Assembly: GCA_934320655.1 (NCBI GenBank)
Contig: CAKRFN010000027.1
Location: forward strand, 1 to 25,277
Direction of reading: 5' to 3'
Source of the DNA: an uncultured Eubacterium sp.
Lineage (GTDB): Bacteria > Bacillota > Clostridia > Lachnospirales > Lachnospiraceae
DNA length: 25,277 bases
The notes beneath the pieces are model-generated. The model had not been told where the DNA came from and ran no database searches. It worked only from the letters and a program-made list of their open reading frames with translations. Both the position numbers and the translations under genes were made by a program. Of the stretch, positions 13,707 to 21,168 are shown piece by piece. Position 1 is the first letter of the stretch, and every line of letters begins with the position of its first letter.

Positions 13707-14488
13707 AAACAAACCTTCCTCTCTATCGCATTCAAAAGCAGCGTAAATACCGCGCTGCACAGTGCTACTAAAATAATTCCTATAAAATCAAGTGCTGTAT
13801 CCGACGAATTTTTCATACTCTGGTTGATGAGAAATCCGATTCCTTCCTTTGCCGCGATCATTTCCGCCGCCACCAAAGACATCCATCCGGTCGACAAGCC
13901 GGTTTTCATCCCCGCAAAAATCGCCGGTATGCTGCTCGGCAGAGTGATCTCTGTGAGAATCTGCCACTTGTTTGCACCCAGCAGTTTTCCTGCCTTTAAC
14001 AGCAGGTCATCGGTCTGGCGGATACCTTCCTGTGTATTGATCACGATCGCCATAACGATTCCGATAAAAATAATAATATCTTTGGAAGTATCTCCCATAA
14101 TGCCTACCCACAAAACTACAATCGGAATCCATGCCAGCGGCGGGATGGGACGGATCACGGAAAACACAGGCCACATGATCCGTTTAAATGTCGGGAAGAT
14201 ACCAAAGGCAATGCCAAGCGAAACTCCGACCACACATGCCGCCACAAATGAGAGAAATATACGACGCACGCTTGCCCACACATGCATCCAAAGTGGTACG
14301 CCCATGATCGGATGTCCGACCAGCCTGCCAAATCGTTCGATCGTATCTACCGGTCCTGCCAGACTCGCATTCCATATCGAAGCCGCCCACCACAGCCCCA
14401 GCACGCAGACAACCGATAACGCTGATAATAAACTGTATCTGTATGTTTCATTCATTTTTCTACCTAATGTCTTTAATGCTTTTTCCAC
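13682..14488 (-). CDS. ABC importer permease, second of two (SsuC/TauC family)
   Basis: The protein has 268 residues from a GTG at 14488, which follows AAGG and overlaps the end of the preceding permease by 16 bases; an ATG at 14455 is the alternative (257 residues). About six transmembrane helices are visible: the first around VVCVLGLWWAASIW, then RIFLSFVAACVVGVSLG, WIPIVVLWVG and DIIIFIGIVMAIVIN. The coupling (EAA) loop GANKWQILTEITLPSSIPAIF is complete, and the family pattern AEMIAAKEGIGFLINQS follows. The reading frame extends back to 14665 inside the other gene, but that part is shadow. With the other permease it should form a heterodimeric channel. The gene lies between the first permease and the ATPase genes in the operon. 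Confidence 0.85.
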   Translation of the reverse strand: MEKALKTLGRKMNETYRYSLLSALSVVCVLGLWWAASIWNASLAGPVDTIERFGRLVGHPIMGVPLWMHVWASVRRIFLSFVAACVVGVSLGIAFGIFPTFKRIMWPVFSVIRPIPPLAWIPIVVLWVGIMGDTSKDIIIFIGIVMAIVINTQEGIRQTDDLLLKAGKLLGANKWQILTEITLPSSIPAIFAGMKTGLSTGWMSLVAAEMIAAKEGIGFLINQSMKNSSDTALDFIGIILVALCSAVFTLLLNAIERKVCLWSKMRAK

Positions 14489-15261
14489 GGTATCACCTTC
14501 TTTTCCAGCAGTCCCAGCAGTCCGGTCAGAACACCGCCGATAATTCCGATAACCAGCATGCCCAGCAATACAATATCCGGTCTCGATGCCTGCCGTCCCT
14601 GCTGGATCATATAGCCAAGTCCTACCGATGAAGCAATCATCTCCGCTGCCACCAGTGTCGCCCATGCGCTGCCAAAAGACACCTTGATGCCGACGAACAC
14701 CATAGGCAGTGCAGACGGTACACCCACCTTAAAAAACATCTGCATCCGGCTCGCTCCCGCTGTTTTTGCCACATTCAGCAACGCAGGGTCGGTCGACTGG
14801 ATACCAGTATAAGAATTGATGACGCACGGGACAAATGCTGCCACAAAAATGATAAACAGCTCTGATTTCATACCGATACCGAATACCACAATGACAATCG
14901 GAATCCATGCCAGCGGCGGGATCGGCTTTACGATCTCAAAAATCGGTGAGAACAGTGCCTGAAAGGTTTTGAAAAATCCCATGAGCAACCCTAGCGGTAC
15001 ACCGATCAGGCAGGATAACAAAAATCCTGCCAATACCAGCTTCAAACTGGTTGCTATATGTACTAAAATCGTATTTCCGTCCGGAACTACATTGCTGAGC
15101 TTATCGATAAATGTCATATATAGTGTATAGGGCGCTACTAGTTTGTCAGTTGATACGAGCCCAAATGATACAACGAATTGCCAGATTGCCAGAAACACGA
15201 TAATACCGCTACAGCTCAGTAACATATTCTGCCACAGCGGACGTTCTTTTTCCTGATACAT
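14473..15261 (-). CDS. ABC importer permease, first of two (SsuC/TauC family)
   Basis: The protein has 262 residues with about six transmembrane helices (for example IIVFLAIWQFVVSFGL, LVLAGFLLSCLIGVPLGLL, LAWIPIVIVVFGIGM, LFIIFVAAFVPCVINSYTGI). Its coupling loop is GASRMQMFFKVGVPSALPMVF, followed by AEMIASSVGLGYMIQQG. It is clearly a homologue of the second permease but not a copy. AAGGA lies about 8 bases before the ATG. It follows the binding-lipoprotein gene by 13 bases and overlaps the next permease start. A single family importer normally has one permease as a homodimer, so a pair of different permeases matches the pair of different ATPases. Confidence 0.88.
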   Translation of the reverse strand: MYQEKERPLWQNMLLSCSGIIVFLAIWQFVVSFGLVSTDKLVAPYTLYMTFIDKLSNVVPDGNTILVHIATSLKLVLAGFLLSCLIGVPLGLLMGFFKTFQALFSPIFEIVKPIPPLAWIPIVIVVFGIGMKSELFIIFVAAFVPCVINSYTGIQSTDPALLNVAKTAGASRMQMFFKVGVPSALPMVFVGIKVSFGSAWATLVAAEMIASSVGLGYMIQQGRQASRPDIVLLGMLVIGIIGGVLTGLLGLLEKKVIPWKKH

Positions 15262-15274
15262 GATTTTAATCCTT

Positions 15275-16348
15275 CTATTGTAATTCTTTTATCGCCTGCT
15301 TTAAAAATGAATCGTCTATAAGCTTATTGTCAATCAAAGTATCTGCTTCGCTTTGCTCTATAATCTTATTTTCAACCATGAAATCTGCGATCTCCAATAA
15401 CGTCTGCTGCACCGGAGACTGCCCGTTTTTGTCCTCAAAACGGTTCAACTGCTCGTCAATAGATAAAATCGGCTTAATCTGCGCACTGTAAGCCGCTACA
15501 TTCTCACTGCACTCCCCGTATTCATTTTGCCACTGATACATGACCTGATCGTAACCATCCTGATCATTCTCATATGTTTTCTCAACCTGCAACACCCCGC
15601 GCAGCAAATCGGTCAATTCCTCTGCATGATTCTCACAAAAATCGTCTGTCGCAATCACCACATCAATCAGTTTCTTCCCTGTATCCGCACAGGTAGCTAT
15701 ACAGGTATATTCATCCGGATTCTCATAAAATACCGACCATTGCGGATCAAATCCCACAAAAATATCTCCGGTACCTGATGCAAACGCCGATGCGCCGGAG
15801 GCACCCTCCATATTGATCAGCTCGATATCGCTTTCTGTCAGATTCATCGTCGCAAGCGCTGCCAGCAAAGTATAATGACTGGATGTCCCCTTTGCACAGA
15901 CTACTTTCTTGCCTCTCCATTCATCCGCGGAACCATAGATATTTCCATGTCCATTGATATGACCCTTTCCGGCTTTTACAATATCACTGTCATTTCGCGC
16001 ATAAATCTGAACGGATTCCTCATCATCCGTCAGCACGGCTACGACTCTCGTCCCATTTGCTATATTTCCGGTAATCGAGGGCATTGCACCGATCGTTGCT
16101 ACATCGATATCCCCTGCCGCAATCGCTTCATTGATTGTCGGTCCGTTATCAAAAAACTGTTCATCCACATGCAATCCCAGATCACTGTATACTCCGGAAG
16201 TGTTCGCCTCATGCATCAGCGCCGTGAATCCAGTCGTCATAGTTGCCAGCCGCACCGTCTGTTCCTGCTGTCCGGTATTTTTTCCGCAGCCTGTGGCTGT
16301 AAGTAAAGCTGCTGCCAATACCAATATACCTGCCCATTTCATCTTCAT
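15275..16348 (-). CDS. Substrate-binding lipoprotein of the ABC importer (SsuA/NMT1-like)
   Basis: The protein has 357 residues from an ATG at 16348, about 10 bases after AGGAG. The start MKMKWAGILVLAAALLTATG is a lipoprotein signal with a cysteine right after it (ATGC lipobox), so the mature protein is membrane anchored outside the cell. The body has the NMT1/SsuA pattern: an opening strand VRLATMTTGFTALMHEA, a phosphate-site-like GPTINEAIAAGDIDVATIGAM, and GKKVVCAKGTSSHYTLLAAL. Such proteins bind sulfonates, nitrate, taurine, thiamine precursors or similar; no residue here decides which. It is the first gene of the operon, divergent from the aldehyde dehydrogenase gene. An upstream extension to 16438 lacks a ribosome site. 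Confidence 0.88.
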   Translation of the reverse strand: MKMKWAGILVLAAALLTATGCGKNTGQQEQTVRLATMTTGFTALMHEANTSGVYSDLGLHVDEQFFDNGPTINEAIAAGDIDVATIGAMPSITGNIANGTRVVAVLTDDEESVQIYARNDSDIVKAGKGHINGHGNIYGSADEWRGKKVVCAKGTSSHYTLLAALATMNLTESDIELINMEGASGASAFASGTGDIFVGFDPQWSVFYENPDEYTCIATCADTGKKLIDVVIATDDFCENHAEELTDLLRGVLQVEKTYENDQDGYDQVMYQWQNEYGECSENVAAYSAQIKPILSIDEQLNRFEDKNGQSPVQQTLLEIADFMVENKIIEQSEADTLIDNKLIDDSFLKQAIKELQ

Positions 16349-16428
16349 TGTCTCATATCTCCTTTTTCTATTAGTGTTTTCTAAACTCTTGTTTTGTTTT
16401 TTCTTATGATTCGCACATAAAATAGCAC

Positions 16429-16434
16429 AATATA
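16429..16434 (-). promoter_or_regulatory. Probable -10 box of the ABC operon
   Basis: On the minus strand TGCTATATT is an extended -10 about 80 bases upstream of the lipoprotein ATG. The sequence 17 bases further up (CCAAAA) is a poor -35 and overlaps the dyad at 16446-16460, suggesting dependence on a regulator. Confidence 0.45.
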
Positions 16435-16445
16435 GCATCTGTTTT

Positions 16446-16499
16446 ATTCTGTTTTGGAATTATATGGTACTTTTTATTTATATTATTCTGTTATAGAAT
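16446..16499. promoter_or_regulatory. Two matching 15-bp dyads between the divergent operons
   Basis: ATTCTGTTTTGGAAT (16446-16460) and ATTCTGTTATAGAAT (16485-16499) differ at only two positions and share the dyad ATTC...GAAT. Their centres are 39 bases apart. The second lies near -40 relative to the predicted aldehyde dehydrogenase start, an activator-like position, and the first lies just upstream of the ABC operon -10 box. Their regulator is unknown. Confidence 0.6.
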
Positions 16500-16519
16500 T
16501 AAAACTGCATTTTTGCCGC

Positions 16520-16525
16520 TATAAT
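16520..16525 (+). promoter_or_regulatory. Probable -10 box of the aldehyde dehydrogenase operon
   Basis: TATAAT lies 51 bases before the ATG at 16576. The -35 position (AATTAA) is poor and lies next to the dyad at 16485-16499. Confidence 0.5.
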
Positions 16526-16575
16526 ATTAACCGTAATTTACACCAGATTTTGACAACAAACAAAGGAGTATTCAT

Positions 16576-18015
16576 ATGAACATGATCATTAACGGACAAG
16601 ACTTGCCCGCATCAGATGGCGAAACCATCAATGTCATCAATCCTTATAATAACGAATGGATTGATTCGGTTCCCTCCGCAACAAAGGAAGATATCGATAC
16701 TGCTGTCAAAGCAGCGAGATCCGCATGGAGAAGCTGGAAAAAGACACCTGTCTACAAGCGTGTAGATCTTGTAAACAATTTTTTAACCTTAGTGGATCAA
16801 AACCGCACCGGTCTCGGCAGACTGCTCAGTCTGGAATCCGGCAAGACCATTACCGAGACTGCGGTCGAGATGAACAATATCTTTACCGCGTGGCATGCAT
16901 TTTCCGAGAAAGCCAAACACCTATATGACACAGTCATTCCTGCCGGACTGGAATACAACCATGACAACAATATTGTTTTAACGAAACGTGAGCCGTTGGG
17001 AGTCGTCGCCTGTATTATTCCGTTCAACTTTCCCTGCAATCTGTTTAACCAGAAAGTCGCGCCCGCCATTCTGGCAGGAAACTGTGTCATCGTGAAACCC
17101 GCTACAGATAATCCGCTCACGATCTGCCGGTTAGTCTCTCTTATGAGAGAAGCCGGTTTTCCGGATGGTGTCGTACAGGTAGTTACCGGCCGTGGTTCCA
17201 CGATCGGCGAATATCTGTCAACCCACAAAGGCATTGATGCCATCACGCTCACCGGCTCTACTACCGTCGGTATGGAAGTCGCCGAAAAAGCAGCACCCTC
17301 GCTCAAGCGTATTGCATTAGAGCTAGGCGGAAATGATGCATTTATTGTATTAGAGGATGCCGATCTGGATCTGGCGATCAACGAAGCGGTAAATGCCAGA
17401 TTTTTTAATGCCGGTCAGATTTGCTGTGCGCCGAAGCGTTTTCTCATTCATCGTTCGTACTATGAAACATTCGTCACAGCAGTCACCGAACGCATTGCAG
17501 CGTTTTCCTTTGGTGATCCATTGAGTCCGGATACAAAGGTCGGAACTGTCATCAGCGAGCGTGCTGCAAAAATCGTAGAAGACCAAATACAATTAACTGT
17601 ACAGCAGGGCGGTCGAATCGTTCTGGGCGGCAGCCGTGACGGAGCATTCGTTGCACCTACCGTGATCCGCGATGTACCGTTTTCCGCAGATGTCATGCAT
17701 GATATGGAGATCTTTGGACCAGTAATGCCGATCGCCGCTTTTGATAGCGAGGATGAAGCACTGGCGCTGGCAAATGCTACGATATACGGATTAGGCGGCA
17801 GTGTATTTACAAGAGATATGAAAAAAGCGATGAAATTTACAGACAATCTGGAGTGCGGCAGCGTCGTCATCAACGGCTCAAGCTATTTCCGCAGCTTTGA
17901 AATGCCGTTTGGCGGCTTTAAGTATTCGGGAATTGGCAGCGAAGGTGTATTCTCCACCTTTGACGAACTGACACAGTTAAAATGTATTACGCTAAAAGGA
18001 ATCGGAAATTATTAG
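16576..18015 (+). CDS. NAD(P)-dependent aldehyde dehydrogenase (hydrolytic type)
   Basis: The protein has 479 residues, normal for the family. The active-site features are complete: N151 in IIPFNFPCN, general base E249 in LELGGNDAF, nucleophile C283 in FNAGQICC, and the late motifs EIFGPVMP and MPFGGFKYSGIGSEG. The presence of E249 argues for oxidation of an aldehyde to a free acid rather than acylation of CoA. Closest in feel are succinate-semialdehyde, lactaldehyde and GapN-like groups; the substrate cannot be told. AAAGGAG lies about 8 bases before the ATG. It is co-transcribed with the iron alcohol dehydrogenase 20 bases downstream, and its acid product could feed the ligase at 10796. Confidence 0.9.
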   Translation: MNMIINGQDLPASDGETINVINPYNNEWIDSVPSATKEDIDTAVKAARSAWRSWKKTPVYKRVDLVNNFLTLVDQNRTGLGRLLSLESGKTITETAVEMNNIFTAWHAFSEKAKHLYDTVIPAGLEYNHDNNIVLTKREPLGVVACIIPFNFPCNLFNQKVAPAILAGNCVIVKPATDNPLTICRLVSLMREAGFPDGVVQVVTGRGSTIGEYLSTHKGIDAITLTGSTTVGMEVAEKAAPSLKRIALELGGNDAFIVLEDADLDLAINEAVNARFFNAGQICCAPKRFLIHRSYYETFVTAVTERIAAFSFGDPLSPDTKVGTVISERAAKIVEDQIQLTVQQGGRIVLGGSRDGAFVAPTVIRDVPFSADVMHDMEIFGPVMPIAAFDSEDEALALANATIYGLGGSVFTRDMKKAMKFTDNLECGSVVINGSSYFRSFEMPFGGFKYSGIGSEGVFSTFDELTQLKCITLKGIGNY

Positions 18016-18034
18016 AAGGCAGGAGGATCTGACC

Positions 18035-19153
18035 ATGAAGTTATTAAGTTTACAGTCTGGGCTCAACCAGTTTGAGTCCTGCAATGCTTTTTTGAATGAA
18101 TTTGAAATTAACAAAAACGATTTGATTATCACATGCAGCTATATCTATGATGATTTTTTCAAAAGCTATGATCTGCCGGCACAGGTCATTTTTCAGGATC
18201 ACTATGGAGCCGGTGAACCAAGTGATGAGATGATTGAAAAAATGATCGCCGCCATTGATTCGGATCGCCCGTATAGGCGGATCTTCGGCATCGGCGGCGG
18301 CACGGTGATGGACATCTCCAAATTATTTGCATTAAAGCAGATGACGCCCCTCGTGGATCTGTTCACCGGAAAAATAACGCCTGAAAAGAAATGTCCTTTA
18401 ATTCTGGTGCCTACCACATGCGGCACCGGAAGTGAAGTGACAAATGTATCGATCGTCGGATTTCCGTCCTTAAATACCAAGCTGCGGCTCGCCGCAGATG
18501 CATTATATGCGGATGAGGCTGTTCTGATACCCGAATTGACCAGGCATCTGCCGCGTTCTGTCTTTGCCACCAGTTCGATTGATGCACTGATCCACGCAAT
18601 CGAATCCAGCCTGTCCCCGCTCGCCACGCCGTACTCCAAGGCATTCGGGCACGAGGCGATCCGCATGATCATCGGTGCATACAGGCAGATCCGTCTACAG
18701 GGCTTTGACTGTCTGGATGCCTTGATGGACACCTTTTTAGTTGCCAGCAATTTCGCAGGTATTGCCTTCGGCAAAGCGGGCTGCGGCGCAGTACATGCTC
18801 TCAGCTATCCGCTCAGCGGCAAATACCATGTCGCACACGGCGAGGCAAACTACGTGCTGCTCACCAGTGTGCTGAAAAAATATGCCACAAAGGAATGTTC
18901 GCCTAAATATTCGGAAGTGATTCAGATTCTGGCAGGCGCACTCGAATGTGAGCCGGGCGAGGTAACTACCAGATTAGATGAGTTATTGTCCGTTGTCCTT
19001 GAGAAGAAACCAATGCATACATACGGTGCGACACCCGATGATGTCCCTGCCTTTGCAGAAAGTGTCCTGACTTATCAACAGGTTATTATGTCACACAACC
19101 CTACAGAGCTCTCCATGGAAGACATTATGGATATTTACAACGACTGTCTGTAG
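18035..19153 (+). CDS. Iron-containing alcohol dehydrogenase, 4-hydroxybutyrate dehydrogenase-like
   Basis: The protein has 372 residues. The NAD-binding GIGGGTVMDISK is at 85-96, the PTTCGTGSEVTNVS motif is at about 126-139, and the metal ligands are D183, H187, H254 and H268 (SSIDALIHAIES and GAVHALSYPLSGKYHVAHGE). From memory the whole sequence runs parallel with the 4-hydroxybutyrate dehydrogenase of Clostridium kluyveri, including length. Related enzymes also act on sulfoacetaldehyde/isethionate, so the substrate is not settled. It should interconvert an omega-hydroxy acid with its semialdehyde, the substrate of the aldehyde dehydrogenase upstream. AGGAGG lies 8 bases before the ATG. A hairpin follows at 19187-19220. 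Confidence 0.9.
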   Translation: MKLLSLQSGLNQFESCNAFLNEFEINKNDLIITCSYIYDDFFKSYDLPAQVIFQDHYGAGEPSDEMIEKMIAAIDSDRPYRRIFGIGGGTVMDISKLFALKQMTPLVDLFTGKITPEKKCPLILVPTTCGTGSEVTNVSIVGFPSLNTKLRLAADALYADEAVLIPELTRHLPRSVFATSSIDALIHAIESSLSPLATPYSKAFGHEAIRMIIGAYRQIRLQGFDCLDALMDTFLVASNFAGIAFGKAGCGAVHALSYPLSGKYHVAHGEANYVLLTSVLKKYATKECSPKYSEVIQILAGALECEPGEVTTRLDELLSVVLEKKPMHTYGATPDDVPAFAESVLTYQQVIMSHNPTELSMEDIMDIYNDCL

Positions 19154-19186
19154 GATACTCCCCGCACGATGCTTTTTATATAATAC

Positions 19187-19220
19187 TATGACCGCCGCGG
19201 TTATCCCATCGGCGGTCATA
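19187..19220. terminator. Hairpin between the dehydrogenase operon and the tartrate locus
   Basis: TATGACCGCCG pairs perfectly with CGGCGGTCATA (11 bp, 12-base loop). The T-run is weak on both sides, but the position between converging genes fits a shared terminator. Confidence 0.65.
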
Positions 19221-19241
19221 TAATTGTAATATATTAGCAAA

Positions 19242-19388
19242 TCACGTTTCCTTGCGAATGCCGCAAAACAGATATTTTCTGACTGCGAAAAGTCCTGCGA
19301 TCGCTCCTACACCGAGAATCGTTTCTGTTGCCGACAATACCAGTTCCATATAGGAAGCCATTTTCTGCATGATTTTTTGCAATGTCAT
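19242..19388 (-). CDS. Small possible membrane peptide (48 aa), unknown
   Basis: The frame starts MTLQKIMQKMASYMEL and has one hydrophobic stretch (LVLSATETILGVGAIAGLFA, about residues 17-36), then basic residues. The ribosome site is weak (AGGG about 11 bases before the ATG). It lies 34 bases downstream of ttdB on the same strand, before the hairpin at 19187-19220, so it could be the last gene of the old tartrate operon. I recognise no family and coding status is uncertain. Confidence 0.4.
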   Translation of the reverse strand: MTLQKIMQKMASYMELVLSATETILGVGAIAGLFAVRKYLFCGIRKET

Positions 19389-19422
19389 TCTCACGGTCTG
19401 CCCTCGCTGTTTTTGATTTTTA

Positions 19423-20052
19423 CTATTTGATAAATCCGACCTGTTTGCTGATCAGTTCTACCTGCTCGTCCTTTTTCTTGTTGTACTCGACCTTTTTCTC
19501 CTCAAAGTAGTTTCTGCCGTAGGAATCGATCGATACGATCAGCGGCCCGAACTCCTTCACATGGCTGTGCCACAGAGTTTCCGGCATGCCGAGATCCTTC
19601 CACTGTGCCTCGACGATCTCCTCGACCTCGGCTGCTGCCACAACTGCATTTCCTGCGGGAAATACGCAGTGGATCGCGCCGAAATCCTTGCAGGCGCGCT
19701 CTGTATTTTCCTTCATGCCGCCTTTTCCGACGATCACACGCACACCGGTTGTCTGTACAAACTCATACTCGAATTTTTCCATTCTCATAGAGGTGGTCGG
19801 TCCGACAGATACCATCTCATATTTTTCATCGCCCAACGGACGGATAATCGGTCCGGCATGTAAAATCGCTGCATCACGCACATCTACGAGAATCTCCCTG
19901 CCTTCCTCCACGACACGGCGGTGTGCCACATCACGACAGGTCGTGATATCGCCTGTCAGGTATACGATATCGCCGATATGGATATCCTTCAGATCCTCTG
20001 CTGAAATCGGTGTAAACAGAATTTTCTTTCCATTTCTTATCTCTACTGCCAT
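19423..20052 (-). CDS. ttdB: L(+)-tartrate dehydratase beta subunit
   Basis: The protein has 209 residues. It aligns by eye along its whole length with E. coli TtdB: LTTPI/LFTPISAEDL at the start, GDIVYLTGDITTCRDVAHRR, ILHAGPIIRP, EMVSVGPTTSMRME, VIVGKGGM, VFPAGNAVVAA and EFGPLIVSID near the end. With TtdA it would dehydrate L-tartrate to oxaloacetate using an iron-sulfur cluster; class I fumarase beta subunits are the near alternative, but the TtdB likeness is stronger. The gene looks intact. Its partner ttdA just upstream is broken, so by itself the subunit should be inactive. It lies 21 bases after the end of the ttdA remnant. Confidence 0.85.
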   Translation of the reverse strand: MAVEIRNGKKILFTPISAEDLKDIHIGDIVYLTGDITTCRDVAHRRVVEEGREILVDVRDAAILHAGPIIRPLGDEKYEMVSVGPTTSMRMEKFEYEFVQTTGVRVIVGKGGMKENTERACKDFGAIHCVFPAGNAVVAAAEVEEIVEAQWKDLGMPETLWHSHVKEFGPLIVSIDSYGRNYFEEKKVEYNKKKDEQVELISKQVGFIK

Positions 20053-20073
20053 CGTTGTTCGCTCCCTTCCTGA

Positions 20074-20672
20074 TTAGTTTTCTGCCTTGTATTCAAAGCC
20101 TGTATGTGTGTCTACGGTAAAATTAAGATCCTTGTCAAATACGATATGTCCTCTGCGGTGGCTCCAGCAGCCGACATTCACAGCGACACCGATTGCGGAC
20201 GGATGACGGGCGGTGTACATCCGCCGCCTGCCATATAGGTGTAGATCTCACACTGATCGGAATTCGGCACGATATCCCACCATACAGTCGGAGTTCCTTT
20301 TCCGACGTTTTTGCCGGTATTGTACTCATCAAATGTCTCAACGGAGTTGTGGCGCAGCGGTGTCGCAAACGTCGCTTTTACGACTGCTTCCTTTAACAGC
20401 ACCTCCAGATCATCGATCAACGGGAATTTCGTTCCGCATTTTACCCAGAACTGTAACACACCGGTATCCTGACACGACGGGCGGTCCAGCTCGATTGCCA
20501 GCTCCTGATTGCGGAACATCGTATCGTAAATGACCTTTGCCATCGGGCTGTCCTCTTTCGCGCGCAGCTCCTCTAACTTTGCGATCACATCATCCGGCAG
20601 CTTTTTTGCCGTAAATCCTACAAACTGAGCCATGATATCGGTCAGCTTCTGTACCTGTACTTCATTAGACAT
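20074..20672 (-). pseudogene. ttdA: L(+)-tartrate dehydratase alpha subunit, internal deletion with frameshift
   Basis: The frame from the ATG at 20672 matches E. coli TtdA: PSCQDTG, PLRHNSVETFDEYNTGKN, and YMAGGGCT at about residue 150. It then runs into PPVIRPQSVSL and stops at 20178. In another frame from about 20213 the real C-terminus continues: ARHPSAIGVAVNVGCWSHRRGH to EYKAEN, stop at 20074. About 100 residues between GGGCT and ARHPS are missing compared with E. coli TtdA (303 residues), including part of the catalytic core. The remaining total length is not a multiple of three, so the protein cannot be made whole. The ribosome site AGGAGG before 20672 is still present. Confidence 0.85.
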
Positions 20673-20715
20673 AATTTTTTCCTCCTGAATGTTATAATCT
20701 ATGTATCTTTCCTCT

Positions 20716-21168
20716 TTACGGATAAAACGGGAATGCGATCGGCAGAACGATCATACTGATAACAGTCGCTATCGCAATGAGCGGCAGTCCCACGATCGCA
20801 TATTCAAAAAAGCCAAAGGATAAGCCGAGCGGCTCTAATGCCGACTGCGCGATCATATTTCCGGGTGCTCCGATCAGTGACAGGTTTCCGCCCATCGCTG
20901 CCGCAAAAACGAGCGGCATCAGCAGGCGTGATCTCTTGTATCCGGACTTTGCAGCGATACCGATCACAACGGGAATCAGCACGGCTGCCGTTCCTGTGTT
21001 TGACAAAAAGCCGCTCATGACTCCCACGATCACCATGATCGCTACGATCAGCCCACGCTCGGTTTTGGCAAATTTCGTCACCAGACTTCCGATCTCATTT
21101 GCCATTCCGGTCTCAAACAGTGCTCCACCGACAATGAACATCGCAACAAACAGGATCACGCTCACCAA
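20716..21168 (-). pseudogene. SLC13/DASS-type anion transporter remnant (tartrate/succinate-like)
   Basis: The frame encodes 150 residues of a family that normally has about 430-490. The kept part is the first SNT-type half: ALFETGMANEIG, GFLSNTGTAAVLIPVV, and GGNLSLIGAPGNMIAQSALE, followed by a helix. It begins without a proper start at the junction with the LysR fragment at about 21157-21168, so roughly 50 N-terminal residues are lost. The tail FEYAIVGLPL..IVLPIAFPFYP looks like the natural C-terminal helix of the family, which suggests the second half was lost by internal deletion. In E. coli a related transporter (TtdT) follows ttdAB and exchanges tartrate for succinate; here it would have preceded them. 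Confidence 0.75.

Noticed and set aside
13671..14543. A 290-residue plus-strand reading frame
   Set aside because: It is antisense to the permease gene; the composition is low in recognisable structure and has no ribosome site.
18035..19153. Firm assignment of the cluster to 4-hydroxybutyrate or to sulfonate metabolism
   Set aside because: Family likeness of single genes points both ways, and no decisive pathway enzyme is in the window, so no gene symbol is given.
20074..20672. Class I fumarase alpha subunit
   Set aside because: Fumarase alpha is related, but PLRHNSVETFDEYNTGKN and the TtdB-like partner match tartrate dehydratase better as I remember the E. coli proteins. Fumarate as substrate cannot be fully excluded.
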